Part shown: positions 1 to 7,819 of the stretch, in pieces | Layout of the letters: the number at the start of each line of letters is the position of its first letter | Numbering within the stretch: the stretch's first letter is position 1 | Source of the DNA: Streptomyces longispororuber | GTDB lineage: Bacteria; Actinomycetota; Actinomycetes; Streptomycetales; Streptomycetaceae | DNA: 39,097 nucleotides | Reading direction: 5' to 3' | Assembly (NCBI RefSeq): GCF_014656095.1 | Contig: NZ_BNBT01000072.1 | Coordinates: 1 to 39,097 of the forward strand | Made by a program: the position numbers and the translations under genes | The notes under the pieces: generated by a model | Databases searched by the model: none | The model's input: only the letters and a program-made list of their open reading frames with translations | Told to the model about the DNA's origin: nothing

Positions 1-1
1 G

Positions 2-1117
2 GCGGCCGCCGCGGGCGGCGCGGTGGAGGCGAACGGGCGGGCCCGCGCCCTGACGGCCGGGCGGGCCACCGCCCGCGTCCTGCCGGGGCAGGCGGGCCTC
101 ACCACGGTCCGCGTGACGTGCCGCCTCACCGCCGCCCTGCCCTCCGGCGCCGTCACCGTACGGTTCCGGGCGGCCGCCCCGGCCGCCCCGGGCTGGCGGG
201 AGATCACCGCCCGTGGCGACCGGACGACCCTCGTCGCCACGGACGTCCCCGCAACGTCCGCGTCCCGCCGCCTCAGCCGCTACCCGGCCGGGGCCTCGTC
301 GCCCGACACGACCGCCGACACCCTGCGCGCCGAGCCGTGCGGCCCCGCCCTCGCCGCGGAGCCGCCCGCGAGCCCCGGTTCCGCCCTGCCGCGCGCCGCC
401 ACCGACGCGCTGACCGGCCTCGTGGGCCGCCACGAGCTCACCCCGGGCTTCGCCGCTGTCGCGCTCGGCACCGCGCTGCTCCTGGGCGCGCTGCACGCCC
501 TCGGGCCCGGCCACGGCAAGACCCTGATGGCGGCCACCGCCGCCGCCCGGGGCAGCGCGTCCGTGCGGGACGTGCTGCCGCTGGCCGCGTCGGTGACCGC
601 CACGCACACGCTGGGCGTCGTGGTGCTGGGGCTGCTGGTGGCGGGCGGCTCGGCCGCCGCGCCCTCCGTCGTCGCCTGGCTGGGCGTGGCCAGCGGGGCG
701 CTGGTGACGGGCGCGGGGGCGTTCCTCGTGCGCCGTGCCTGGCGCCGGCGCCGGGTGACGCCGCACCACCACCCCCACCACCACCCGCCCCCCTCGCTGC
801 GCGGCACGCTGCTGCTCGGCTTCGCCGGGGGGCTCGTGCCCAGCCCGTCCGCCGTCGTCGTGCTCGTCGGCGCCGCCGCCCTCGGCGAGGCCTGGTTCGG
901 GCTGCTCCTCGTCGTCGCGTACGGGGCGGGGCTGGCCGCCACGCTGACGGCGGCCGGGTTCGTGGTGGTGCGCCTCGGCTCCGCGGCGGGGCGCCGCCTG
1001 ACCACGGGCCGGGTGCCCGGCCGTGCCCGCCGCCTCGCGCCGCTCGGCTCCGCCTGCGTCGTCCTCGCCCTCGGGTGCGGATTGGTCCTCAAGGGGGCCG
1101 CAACCGCGCTCGGTTGA
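2..1117 (+). CDS. NicO/RcnA-family nickel-cobalt exporter-like membrane protein (5' partial)
   Basis: The reading frame is open from base 2, so the true start lies before the window. The first part (to about base 400) is a soluble, probably extracytoplasmic region. It is followed by a polytopic membrane domain carrying the NicO/RcnA signature HALGPGHGKT near bases 493-525. A His-rich cytoplasmic-type loop (HHHPHHHPPP, about 763-792) follows, then a second signature region GGLVPSPSAVVVL. His-rich loops and the H-x4-GHGK helix are the metal-handling features of the NiCoT/NicO family, which moves Ni2+ or Co2+ across the inner membrane. The soluble N-terminal portion preceding the transporter is common in actinobacterial members. 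The gene ends 41 bases before the kinase start. Family assignment is firm; direction and metal are inferred. Confidence 0.85.
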   Translation, partial: AAAAGGAVEANGRARALTAGRATARVLPGQAGLTTVRVTCRLTAALPSGAVTVRFRAAAPAAPGWREITARGDRTTLVATDVPATSASRRLSRYPAGASSPDTTADTLRAEPCGPALAAEPPASPGSALPRAATDALTGLVGRHELTPGFAAVALGTALLLGALHALGPGHGKTLMAATAAARGSASVRDVLPLAASVTATHTLGVVVLGLLVAGGSAAAPSVVAWLGVASGALVTGAGAFLVRRAWRRRRVTPHHHPHHHPPPSLRGTLLLGFAGGLVPSPSAVVVLVGAAALGEAWFGLLLVVAYGAGLAATLTAAGFVVVRLGSAAGRRLTTGRVPGRARRLAPLGSACVVLALGCGLVLKGAATALG

Positions 1118-1158
1118 GCTACTTTTGTGGACAATCGCACGGCTGCGAAGGGGGGACC

Positions 1159-2868
1159 GTGACCGGTCAGGAGCGCGTGATCGCGGGGCGGTACCGCCTC
1201 CTCGCGCCGCTCGGCGAGGGCGGCATGGGCACCGTGTGGCGGGCCCGGGACGACGTGCTCGGCCGCGAGGTCGCCGTCAAGGAGGTCCGCGCGCCCGCGG
1301 GCCTGCCGGCCCCCGAGGTCGAGCGGCTCTACGCCCGCCTGGAGCGGGAGGCCTGGGCAGCGGCCCGCATCCCGCACCGCAACGTCGTCACGGTGTACGA
1401 CGTGGCGCGCGAGGAGGGCCGCCCGTGGATCGTCATGGAGCTGGTGCGGGGCCTGTCCCTGTCGGACGTCCTCGACTCCGAGGGGCCGATGCCGCCCGCG
1501 CGTGCGGCCCACGTCGGCGCGGAGGTCCTCGCCGCGCTCCGGGCCGCCCACGACGCGGGGGTGCTGCACCGCGACGTGAAGCCCGGCAACGTCCTGGTGG
1601 CCAACGACGGCCGCGTCGTCCTGACCGACTTCGGCATCGCGATGGTCGAGGGCAGCTCGGCCCTGACGATGACGGGCGAGGTCGTCGGGTCGCCGGAGTT
1701 CCTGGCCCCCGAGCGGGCACTGGGCCGGCGGCCCGGGCCGGAGTCCGACCTGTGGTCGCTGGGCGTCCTGCTGTACGCGGCCGTGGAGGGCGTCTCGCCG
1801 TTCCGGCAGGACACCCCGCTGAGCACGCTGCGCGCGGTCGTCGACGAGGAGCTGCCGCCGCCGCGCCGCGCGGGACCGCTGGCGCCGGTCATCGAGGGCC
1901 TGCTCCGCAAGGACCCCGCCGAGCGCTCCACGGCCGCCGACACCGAGCGCGACCTGCGGCTCGTCGCCGAGGGCCGGCCCCCGGCCGGTCACCAGGACGT
2001 GCCCTACGCGCCGACGGTCGCCTCCGCCCAGGGGCCCACGCCCCCGCCCCCGCCGCCCGGCGGCTACGCGGCGGCGTGGGCCGCGGCGGGCGCCGCCCCG
2101 TACGGCGGTACGACGACCACGACCACGGCCGACGCGTCCCGCCCGCGCCGCGCGACCGCCGTCCTGGTCGCGGGCGCCGCCGCACTGGTGCTCGCCCTCG
2201 GCGGCCTGACGTACGCGCTGGTCGGTGACGACGACGGCTCGGGCGGCGGCTCCGGCACCGACGCGGGCAGTGGCGTCCGCGACACCGGAGGCAACAGCGG
2301 CGGTGGCAGTGGCGGCGGCGGATCGGACAGCGGCGGAGGCACCGGAGGCGGAGGGGACGGCGGGGGCGGCGGCACCAACGGCGGCGGCGACGGCGGTGCG
2401 ACGGACGGCGGCAAGAACGGCGGCAACAACGGCGGTGGCAAGAACGGCGGCGGCAGCGGCGGCACGAGCCCGTACCCGCCGCAGTCCGTGCGCGTCGCCC
2501 TCACCGGCCACCGCACGTCCTACACCGGCGCCTGTCCGCCCGCGCAGGGCGCGGCACCGTCGTTCACCGCGGTGTTCACCGCGGGCCGGACCCCGACGCA
2601 GGTGGAGTACCGCTGGGTGACCGCGGAGGGCGAGCCGAGCGACCCCGGCTGGAAGACGCTCGCGTTCCCCAAGGGCGCCGGCTACCAGAAGCACGTCCAG
2701 CACGTCGAGGTGCCGGACGTCACCGACCCCGGCACGCACCACAACGAGATCAGCGTCGAGGTCCGCGCCCCGGTGAAGGCGGACTCCAACGCCGTGTCGT
2801 ACTCCGTGACGTGCGAGGAGGAGGAGCCCACGACGGGCGGGGGCTCCTCCTCGACCTACGAACCCTGA
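1159..2868 (+). CDS. Membrane-anchored Ser/Thr protein kinase with Gly-rich linker and extracellular domain
   Basis: A 569-residue Hanks-type kinase. The GTG start is chosen because it sits behind GAAGGGGGG and begins the usual N-terminus (GRYRLLAPLGEGGMGTVW). The Gly loop is at residues 19-27, the catalytic Lys is K41 (AVK), the catalytic loop HRDVKPGN starts at H137 and DFG is at 157-159. SPEFLAPE is the activation segment. After a Pro/Ala-rich juxtamembrane stretch, one membrane helix lies near residues 335-355. Outside the membrane are about 75 residues of Gly/Asn/Ser/Asp-rich linker and a C-terminal domain of about 120 residues with two Cys (GACPP, VTCEE) that could form a disulfide. There are no PASTA repeats. 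The extracellular domain is probably a sensor or wall-binding module; its ligand is unknown. The gene converges on the secreted lipase. Confidence 0.93.
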   Translation: MTGQERVIAGRYRLLAPLGEGGMGTVWRARDDVLGREVAVKEVRAPAGLPAPEVERLYARLEREAWAAARIPHRNVVTVYDVAREEGRPWIVMELVRGLSLSDVLDSEGPMPPARAAHVGAEVLAALRAAHDAGVLHRDVKPGNVLVANDGRVVLTDFGIAMVEGSSALTMTGEVVGSPEFLAPERALGRRPGPESDLWSLGVLLYAAVEGVSPFRQDTPLSTLRAVVDEELPPPRRAGPLAPVIEGLLRKDPAERSTAADTERDLRLVAEGRPPAGHQDVPYAPTVASAQGPTPPPPPPGGYAAAWAAAGAAPYGGTTTTTTADASRPRRATAVLVAGAAALVLALGGLTYALVGDDDGSGGGSGTDAGSGVRDTGGNSGGGSGGGGSDSGGGTGGGGDGGGGGTNGGGDGGATDGGKNGGNNGGGKNGGGSGGTSPYPPQSVRVALTGHRTSYTGACPPAQGAAPSFTAVFTAGRTPTQVEYRWVTAEGEPSDPGWKTLAFPKGAGYQKHVQHVEVPDVTDPGTHHNEISVEVRAPVKADSNAVSYSVTCEEEEPTTGGGSSSTYEP

Positions 2869-2923
2869 CGGGCGGACGGGACCGGCGGCACCGACGGCAC
2901 CCACGGGACCGATGGAACCGGCT

Positions 2924-2945
2924 AGCCCGGCCGCCCGGCCGGGCT
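2924..2945. terminator. Perfect 9-bp hairpin, shared terminator of kinase and lipase
   Basis: The arms AGCCCGGCC and GGCCGGGCT are perfect reverse complements around a GCCC loop. The hairpin lies between two convergent genes and touches the lipase stop codon, so it can act on both strands. There is no U-tract, as is usual in Streptomyces. Confidence 0.7.
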
Positions 2946-3763
2946 CAGGAGGCGGACCTGCTGAAGACCGGCAGGTAACCACCCGACTGGCCTGCCGCCG
3001 TCGGGTGGTACGACTCGCCGATGTTCGCCCAGTTCACACTGTGCAGCCAGGGCGCGCCGGAGCAGATCTCGTGCCCGGTGAACGTGGAGGTGACGTCGCC
3101 GAAGGCGAAGCCGTGGTCGGCGGCGCGCTTGGCGAGCGCCGCGTTGAGGTGGTCGGCGCCGCTGTTGACGGCGGTGCGCTCGCGCTCGGTCAGGCCCGCG
3201 AGACAGCTCCCGCCGAGCTTGTAGAAGCGCGGGTAGCCGAGCACGACGACGCGGGCGGACGGCGCCTTGCCCTTGATCGCGGAGTAGACGCGGTCGAGCT
3301 TGCCGGGCAGCGTGGAGTCGACGTACGCCTTGGCCTCGTTGATGCGGGACACGCAGGTGCTCTCGGACTGCAGGACGCAGGTGGTCATGACGTCGGCGAA
3401 GCCGGCGTCGTTGCCGCCGACGGAGAGGGAGACCAGGCCCGTGCCGGAGTTGAGCGGGCCCAGTTGGCTGTTGAGGACGTCGTCGGTGCGGGCGCCGGAG
3501 CAGGCGGTGAAGCTGAAGCTCGCGGGGGAGTGGGCGGCGGCCCACAGGGCCGGGAAGGCGCGGGTGCTGCGTTTGCAGCTCCCGCTGCCGCTGTCGTAGC
3601 TGCCGGCGCCGACGCCGGAGGAGTACGAGTCGCCGAGCGCCACATAGGCGGGGGCGGCCCCCTGGGAGCCGGAGTCCGCGTGCGCGGCCCCCGCGCCGGT
3701 GAGGGCGGCGGCCGCGGCCAGGAGGAGGGAGGAAGCATATGCCGTGAAACGGGACAGTCTCAT
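2945..3763 (-). CDS. Secreted SGNH/GDSL lipase (Streptomyces extracellular lipase type)
   Basis: A 272-residue secreted esterase/lipase. The ATG at 3763 is chosen because AAAGGAGG lies just upstream and a Sec signal peptide follows at once (MRLSR, a hydrophobic Leu/Ala core, cut near AHA-DS). SGNH blocks are visible: block I GDSYSSG with the nucleophile Ser, the block III region VGGNDAG with Gly and Asn, and block V SYHPTAAG with the catalytic His. Six Cys in the mature part fit the three disulfides known in the S. rimosus-type lipase family. The enzyme would hydrolyse fatty-acid esters outside the cell. A good -35 match (TTGACA, minus strand 3839-3834) lies upstream, without a convincing -10. 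Pairing with the Ser/Thr kinase looks like a conserved Streptomyces arrangement. Confidence 0.92.
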   Translation of the reverse strand: MRLSRFTAYASSLLLAAAAALTGAGAAHADSGSQGAAPAYVALGDSYSSGVGAGSYDSGSGSCKRSTRAFPALWAAAHSPASFSFTACSGARTDDVLNSQLGPLNSGTGLVSLSVGGNDAGFADVMTTCVLQSESTCVSRINEAKAYVDSTLPGKLDRVYSAIKGKAPSARVVVLGYPRFYKLGGSCLAGLTERERTAVNSGADHLNAALAKRAADHGFAFGDVTSTFTGHEICSGAPWLHSVNWANIGESYHPTAAGQSGGYLPVFSRSAS

Positions 3764-3929
3764 GGAACCTCCTTTTAGCAGGATTTGTGCCTCGACAGTG
3801 GTAGCACGCACCACGCGTCGCCGACAGTGTCCATGTCAATCAGCTCTTCAGTAATTTCCTTGCCCACGCTGCGAGTTCACTGATCCGGAAAGTGGGAGCG
3901 GGCGAACATCTGCACACTCCCTCCGCATC

Positions 3930-3959
3930 TTGACGGGGCCCCGTTCGCTGGGCCACATT
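3930..3959 (+). promoter_or_regulatory. Candidate promoter for the glycan locus
   Basis: TTGACG (3930-3935), an 18-base spacer and CACATT (3954-3959) resemble a vegetative promoter about 40 bases before the ATG at 3999. This is by eye only. The 3764-3998 gap is the divergent regulatory region shared with the lipase and is noticeably less GC-rich than its surroundings. Confidence 0.4.
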
Positions 3960-3998
3960 GAAGCCCGGCATCCGGCGCGTCGGGGGGCAAAGTCGCCA

Positions 3999-4385
3999 AT
4001 GCAGACCATCGGGTTCAAGTCGTCGCACAGGGATCTGAGCGCGCTCCTCGCGGGCGTGGCGGTCACCGCCGGGTGTGCCGGGGCGGCCTTCGCGCTGCTC
4101 GACCTCGCCTCGCCGGTGCGCGGGCCCCTGACCCTCTTCTTCCTCGTCGCCGCCCCGGCCGCCGCCTGCGCGTACTGGCTGCGGGGGCTCGACCCCTGGG
4201 CGCACGCCCTCGCCTCCGTCTCGGCGGGGGTCGTGGTCGACCTGCTGGTCGCCCAGGCCATGCTGGCGCTGCGCGTGTGGTCCGTGCGCGGCGGTGTCGC
4301 GGCGGTCGCGGTGCTCAGCGCGGCCGCCCTCCTGCCGGCCCTGGCGCGGCGGCTGCGGCACCGCGCCCCGAGTAGACGGGCTTGA
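3999..4385 (+). CDS. Small polytopic membrane protein of the glycan locus
   Basis: A 128-residue protein I do not recognise. The ATG at 3999 is chosen because GGGGGG lies about 12 bases upstream and the hydrophobic domain starts shortly after; an in-frame ATG at 3930 would overlap the candidate promoter. Four hydrophobic stretches are visible (LSALLAGVAVTAG, PLTLFFLVAAPAAA, SVSAGVVVDLLVAQ, AVAVLSAAALLPAL), with Arg-rich ends (ARRLRHRAPSRRA). Its stop is four bases before the next start, so it is very likely translated with the CelD-like gene. A helper role in surface-glycan assembly is inferred from position only. Confidence 0.75.
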   Translation: MQTIGFKSSHRDLSALLAGVAVTAGCAGAAFALLDLASPVRGPLTLFFLVAAPAAACAYWLRGLDPWAHALASVSAGVVVDLLVAQAMLALRVWSVRGGVAAVAVLSAAALLPALARRLRHRAPSRRA

Positions 4386-4389
4386 CGAC

Positions 4390-5493
4390 GTGGACATCAC
4401 CGTGCACCGCCCCGGCGAACTCACCGCGGCCGACCGGGCGGCGTGGTCCGCCCTGCAGTCCAAGGCCCACCTGCACGGTTCACCGAACCTCGCGAACCCC
4501 TTCCTCTCCCCCGAGTTCACCCTCGCCATGGCCCGGGTGCGGCGCGACGTGCGCATCGCGGTGGCCCGGGAGGGCGGGGAGCCCGCCGCGTTCTTCCCGT
4601 ACCAGAGATCGCGGACCGGCGTCGGCCGGGCCGTCGGCCTCGGTGTCTCCGACAGCCAGGGCGTGGTGCACCGGCCGGGCTTCACCTGGGACGCCCGGGA
4701 GCTCCTGCGCGCCTGCCGCCTGGTGGTGTACGAGTACGACCACCTGGTGGACGGCCAGGCGCCGTTCGCCTCCGGCACCACCGGCACCTTCGCCTCGCCG
4801 GTCCTGGACCTCGACCAGGGCTACGACGCCTACCTCGGCCATCTGCGCACCGCGTCCCCGAAGTTTCTGCGCTCCACCCGCGCCAAGGGCCGCCGGCTGG
4901 TCCGCGACCACGGCGAACTGCGGTACGTGCACGACGAGCGCGACCCGCGCGCCCTGCACACCCTGATGGCCTGGAAGTCCGCGCAGTACCGCAGGACGGG
5001 CCGCAGCGACCGCTTCGCCCGCGCCTGGATCACCGACCTGGTCGACCAGCTCTTCCACACCCGCGGCGAGACCTTCCAGGGACTGCTCTCCGTGCTCTAC
5101 GCGGGTGGCACGCCCGTCGCGGCGCACTTCGGGCCGCGCACCGAGCGCGTGCTCTCCTGCTGGTTCCCCGCCTACGACCCCGCGTACGCGAAGTACTCGC
5201 CCGGCCTGCTGCTGCACCTGCACATGGCCGAGGCGGCCGCCGCGGACGGCATCGCGCACCTGGACCTCGGGCGTGGCCAGAAACAGTACAAGGACTCCCT
5301 GAAGACACGGGAGCTCACCGTGTCCGAGGGGTGGGTGGCGCTGCGCCACCCGATGGCTCTCGGACATCGTGCGCACCGCGCGCCGGTCCGGGCGCTGCGC
5401 AACACCGTCGTATCCCGACCGGAATTGTTCGGACCGGCGGATCGCCTGCTCAAGAGCGTGGGAAAGATCCGCTCCCGGGGCCGGGATCAGTGA
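4390..5493 (+). CDS. CelD/BcsL-type (FemAB-like GNAT) acyltransferase
   Basis: A 367-residue protein. The GTG at 4390 follows the previous stop after four bases, which implies coupled translation; no strong ribosome site is visible, and the longer frame upstream lies inside the previous gene. The second half has the Acetyltransf_6 (CelD/BcsL) pattern: HLRTASPKFLRSTRAKGRRL, a SPGLLLHLHMAEAAAADG helix, then LDLGRGQKQYKDSLK. Members of this family are double-GNAT-fold enzymes found in exopolysaccharide and cellulose loci. They are thought to acylate the polymer or, as FemX relatives, transfer aminoacyl groups. It precedes the GT2/deacetylase/flippase operon, so modification of the same glycan is the simplest reading. 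The donor and acceptor cannot be told from sequence. Confidence 0.85.
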   Translation: MDITVHRPGELTAADRAAWSALQSKAHLHGSPNLANPFLSPEFTLAMARVRRDVRIAVAREGGEPAAFFPYQRSRTGVGRAVGLGVSDSQGVVHRPGFTWDARELLRACRLVVYEYDHLVDGQAPFASGTTGTFASPVLDLDQGYDAYLGHLRTASPKFLRSTRAKGRRLVRDHGELRYVHDERDPRALHTLMAWKSAQYRRTGRSDRFARAWITDLVDQLFHTRGETFQGLLSVLYAGGTPVAAHFGPRTERVLSCWFPAYDPAYAKYSPGLLLHLHMAEAAAADGIAHLDLGRGQKQYKDSLKTRELTVSEGWVALRHPMALGHRAHRAPVRALRNTVVSRPELFGPADRLLKSVGKIRSRGRDQ

Positions 5494-5921
5494 AGAACGA
5501 GCAGGATGCGTCACCGAACGACAGGGAATGGCAAGTGATCCGGACACTTTCCGAGTGTCTTAAGTCAAGGGTCAATTTATCGAAAACGTGAGACCTCGTT
5601 CCAGGTCTTGCCATACCGTCGCAAGCATCAATACCGTCGTACATCAACCCGCAACGGTTCATCGGCAGTCGGTCTAGGGGAGGGCTCAAGACCGCGGTGA
5701 CACCGGAGCGGGGCGCGGTAGGGGGGTGCCCGTGCCCGGGACCACAAGTCGTCCGGGTCACGTGCCGCGCAGTCATGCCAGCTCACCCGGGCGTGCCCGG
5801 AGCTCACCGCACGGTGTGCGCTCCGTCATGACCGGACGTGAGAACCCCCCCTTTCGAACCGGATCGACAACCGGACCGCCCGGGGGCGGGCGGTCCACCG
5901 GACGAGAGGGACAAGAGACTC
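5494..5921. other. Leader/promoter region of the glycosyltransferase operon
   Basis: A 428-base gap with no convincing gene. The segment about 5525-5660 is unusually AT-rich for this genome (for example CTTAAGTCAAGGGTCAATTT), a common mark of Streptomyces promoters. It holds a 6-bp hairpin AGACCT-cgttcc-AGGTCT (5591-5608) and two copies of ATACCGTCG (5613-5621 and 5631-5639) 18 bases apart. The 3' end carries a strong hairpin, listed separately, 25 bases before the GT2 start. Confidence 0.6.
5873..5896 (+). promoter_or_regulatory. Strong leader hairpin upstream of GT2 operon
   Basis: GGACCGCCCG (5873-5882) pairs perfectly with CGGGCGGTCC (5887-5896) around a four-G loop. It ends 25 bases before the ATG at 5922 and before the GAGAGGGAC ribosome site. 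It could be an attenuator-like element, a transcript-stabilising stem, or the end of an upstream transcript. Confidence 0.55.
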
Positions 5922-6815
5922 ATGAGTTCCGCTGTGCGCCCGTTCAATTCGGGCCAAGATCCTTTAATCGACCCGTCCGCGACCGGCTCCGCCGACCAGG
6001 CGCGGCCTTCGCTCACCAAAGCCGGATTGCCCGCCATTCCCAGCCAGCACGAATACCGCCCGGTATCGTCGCACCTGGCGATTGCGCCTCCGGTGAGTGT
6101 CGTGATTCCCGCGATGAACGAAGCGGAGAATCTTCCCTATGTGTTCAAGACCCTGCCCGAGTGGATCCATGAAGTCGTCCTCGTGGACGGCAATTCCACG
6201 GACGACACGGTGCAGGTGGCGCGCGAGCTGTGGCCGGACGTGAAGGTGGTCCGCCAGCTCGGCAAGGGCAAGGGCGACGCGCTCATCACCGGATTCGAGG
6301 CGTGCACCGGCGACATCATCGTGATGGTCGACGCCGACGGCTCCGCCGACGGCCACGAGATCGTCTCCTACGTCTCCGCGCTGGTCTCCGGCGCCGACTT
6401 CGCCAAGGGCTCCCGGTTCGCCAACGGCGGCGGCACGGACGACATGACGCTCATCCGCAAGCTCGGCAACTTCGCCCTGTGCGCGGTGGTGAACGCCAAG
6501 TTCGGCGCCCGGTACACGGACCTGTGCTACGGCTACAACGCCTTCTGGCGGCACTGCCTCGACAAGATCGAGCTCGACTGCACCGGCTTCGAGGTCGAGA
6601 CGCTGATGAACATCCGCGTCGTCAAGGCGGGGCTCAAGGTCCAGGAGATCCCGAGCCACGAGTACCTGCGCATCCACGGCGTCAGCAACCTCAGCGCGGT
6701 CCGCGACGGCCTGCGGGTGCTCAAGGTGATCCTCACCGAGCGCTCCAACAGGCGAACCCAACGGCGGCGACCACGCACCGCCGCCCTCACGGCGCGCCAG
6801 GGAGAGGTTTCTTGA
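5922..6815 (+). CDS. GT2 glycosyltransferase (dolichol-phosphate-mannose-synthase-like)
   Basis: A 297-residue GT-A fold enzyme. The ATG at 5922 is chosen for its GAGAGGGAC ribosome site. After about 60 variable residues comes VSVVIPAMNEAENLPYV, then VLVDGNSTDDT, GKGKGDALITGFEA and the nucleotide-binding DxD in MVDADGSADG. The acceptor-side segment DLCYGYNAFWR and EVETLMNIRVVKAGLKVQEIPSHE match the DPM-synthase-like GT2 branch. There are no C-terminal membrane helices. Such enzymes move a sugar from a nucleotide donor to a lipid carrier at the cytoplasmic face. The gene is first in a four-gene overlapping operon, so it probably starts or extends a lipid-linked saccharide. Sugar and acceptor are unknown. 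Confidence 0.9.
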   Translation: MSSAVRPFNSGQDPLIDPSATGSADQARPSLTKAGLPAIPSQHEYRPVSSHLAIAPPVSVVIPAMNEAENLPYVFKTLPEWIHEVVLVDGNSTDDTVQVARELWPDVKVVRQLGKGKGDALITGFEACTGDIIVMVDADGSADGHEIVSYVSALVSGADFAKGSRFANGGGTDDMTLIRKLGNFALCAVVNAKFGARYTDLCYGYNAFWRHCLDKIELDCTGFEVETLMNIRVVKAGLKVQEIPSHEYLRIHGVSNLSAVRDGLRVLKVILTERSNRRTQRRRPRTAALTARQGEVS

Positions 6816-7819
6816 TCACTATCTCGGTGGTGATCTGCGTGTACACCGAGGACCGCTGGGAGGACATCCTCTCAGCGGTCGCCTCGGTGCGCGCGCAGTC
6901 CTTCACCCCCCACGAGACACTCCTCGTGGTGGACCACAACGCAGCGCTCCTGGACCGGCTGTCCCAGGAGTACAAGGAGGCGCCGGACGTGCGGGTGCTC
7001 GCGAACGCGGGCCCCCGCGGCCTGTCCGCGGGCCGCAACACCGGCATCGCCGCCTCCGGGGGCGAGGTCATCGCCTTCCTCGACGACGACGCGGTCGCCG
7101 AGCGCGACTGGCTGCTGCGGTTCGCCGAGGCCTACGACGACCCGCTGGTGTTCGCCGTCGGCGGGCGCACGGTGCCCGTGTGGGCGTCGCGGCGCCGGCC
7201 GGACTGGTTCCCCGAGGAGTTCGACTGGGTCGTCGGCTGCATGTACCGCGGCCACCCGACCGGCCGGGTCCGGGTGCGCAACGTGCTCGGCGGCAACGCC
7301 TCGTTCCGGCGGACCGCCTTCGACGTCGCGGGCGGCTTCGCCACCGGCATCGGCCGCGACGGCGACAAGCGGCCGCTGGGCTGCGAGGAGACGGAGCTGT
7401 GCATCCGGCTCACCCGCGCCCGGCCCGACGCCGTGCTGCTCATCGACGACCGCGCGGTCATCCACCACCGGGTGCCCGCGGCCCGGGAGCGGTTCCGGTA
7501 CTTCCGTACGCGGGCGTACGCCGAGGGCCTGTCCAAGGCCCTGGTCGCCCGCAGCGTGGGCGCCGCCAAGGGGCTGGAGTCCGAGCGGCGGTACACCACC
7601 CGGGTGCTGCCCGCAGGCGTCGGCCGCGGTCTGCGCGACGCGCTGCTCGGCCGCCCCGGCGGCGCGGGCCGCGCGGGCGCCATCGTCACCGGCGTGGTGG
7701 CGGCGGCCGGCGGGTACGTCGTCGGGAGCGTGCGCGCGCGCAGGTCGGGCGCGACGTTCGCCGTCGTGGACGCGGGGGCGGCCCCGGAGGAGAGACGTGA
7801 CGAGGGGGCGGGCAGATGA
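6812..7819 (+). CDS. GT2 family glycosyltransferase
   Basis: A 335-residue GT-A enzyme. The TTG at 6812 is chosen because it overlaps the previous stop (TTGA), has GGGAGAGG upstream and leads directly into ISVVICVYTEDRW, the first GT2 strand. Motifs: LLVVDHNAALLDRL, the conserved NAGPRGLSAGRNTGIAAS (GARN-like) segment, the DDD metal site in IAFLDDDAVAERDW, and CEETELCIRLTRARPD (the ED-like catalytic region). The C-terminus has one weakly hydrophobic stretch (IVTGVVAAAGGYVVGSV) that may anchor it to the membrane. It overlaps the deacetylase by four bases (ATGA). It is likely to add a second sugar to the same glycan. Confidence 0.9.
   Translation: MITISVVICVYTEDRWEDILSAVASVRAQSFTPHETLLVVDHNAALLDRLSQEYKEAPDVRVLANAGPRGLSAGRNTGIAASGGEVIAFLDDDAVAERDWLLRFAEAYDDPLVFAVGGRTVPVWASRRRPDWFPEEFDWVVGCMYRGHPTGRVRVRNVLGGNASFRRTAFDVAGGFATGIGRDGDKRPLGCEETELCIRLTRARPDAVLLIDDRAVIHHRVPAARERFRYFRTRAYAEGLSKALVARSVGAAKGLESERRYTTRVLPAGVGRGLRDALLGRPGGAGRAGAIVTGVVAAAGGYVVGSVRARRSGATFAVVDAGAAPEERRDEGAGR

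Noticed and set aside
280..2982. A 900-codon open frame on the minus strand across the NicO and kinase genes
   Set aside because: It lies opposite two genes with clear family motifs and its translation is low-complexity; long antisense frames are normal at this GC content.
3840..4787. Minus-strand frame over the small membrane protein and CelD-like gene
   Set aside because: Conflicts with coupled plus-strand genes and has no recognisable domain.
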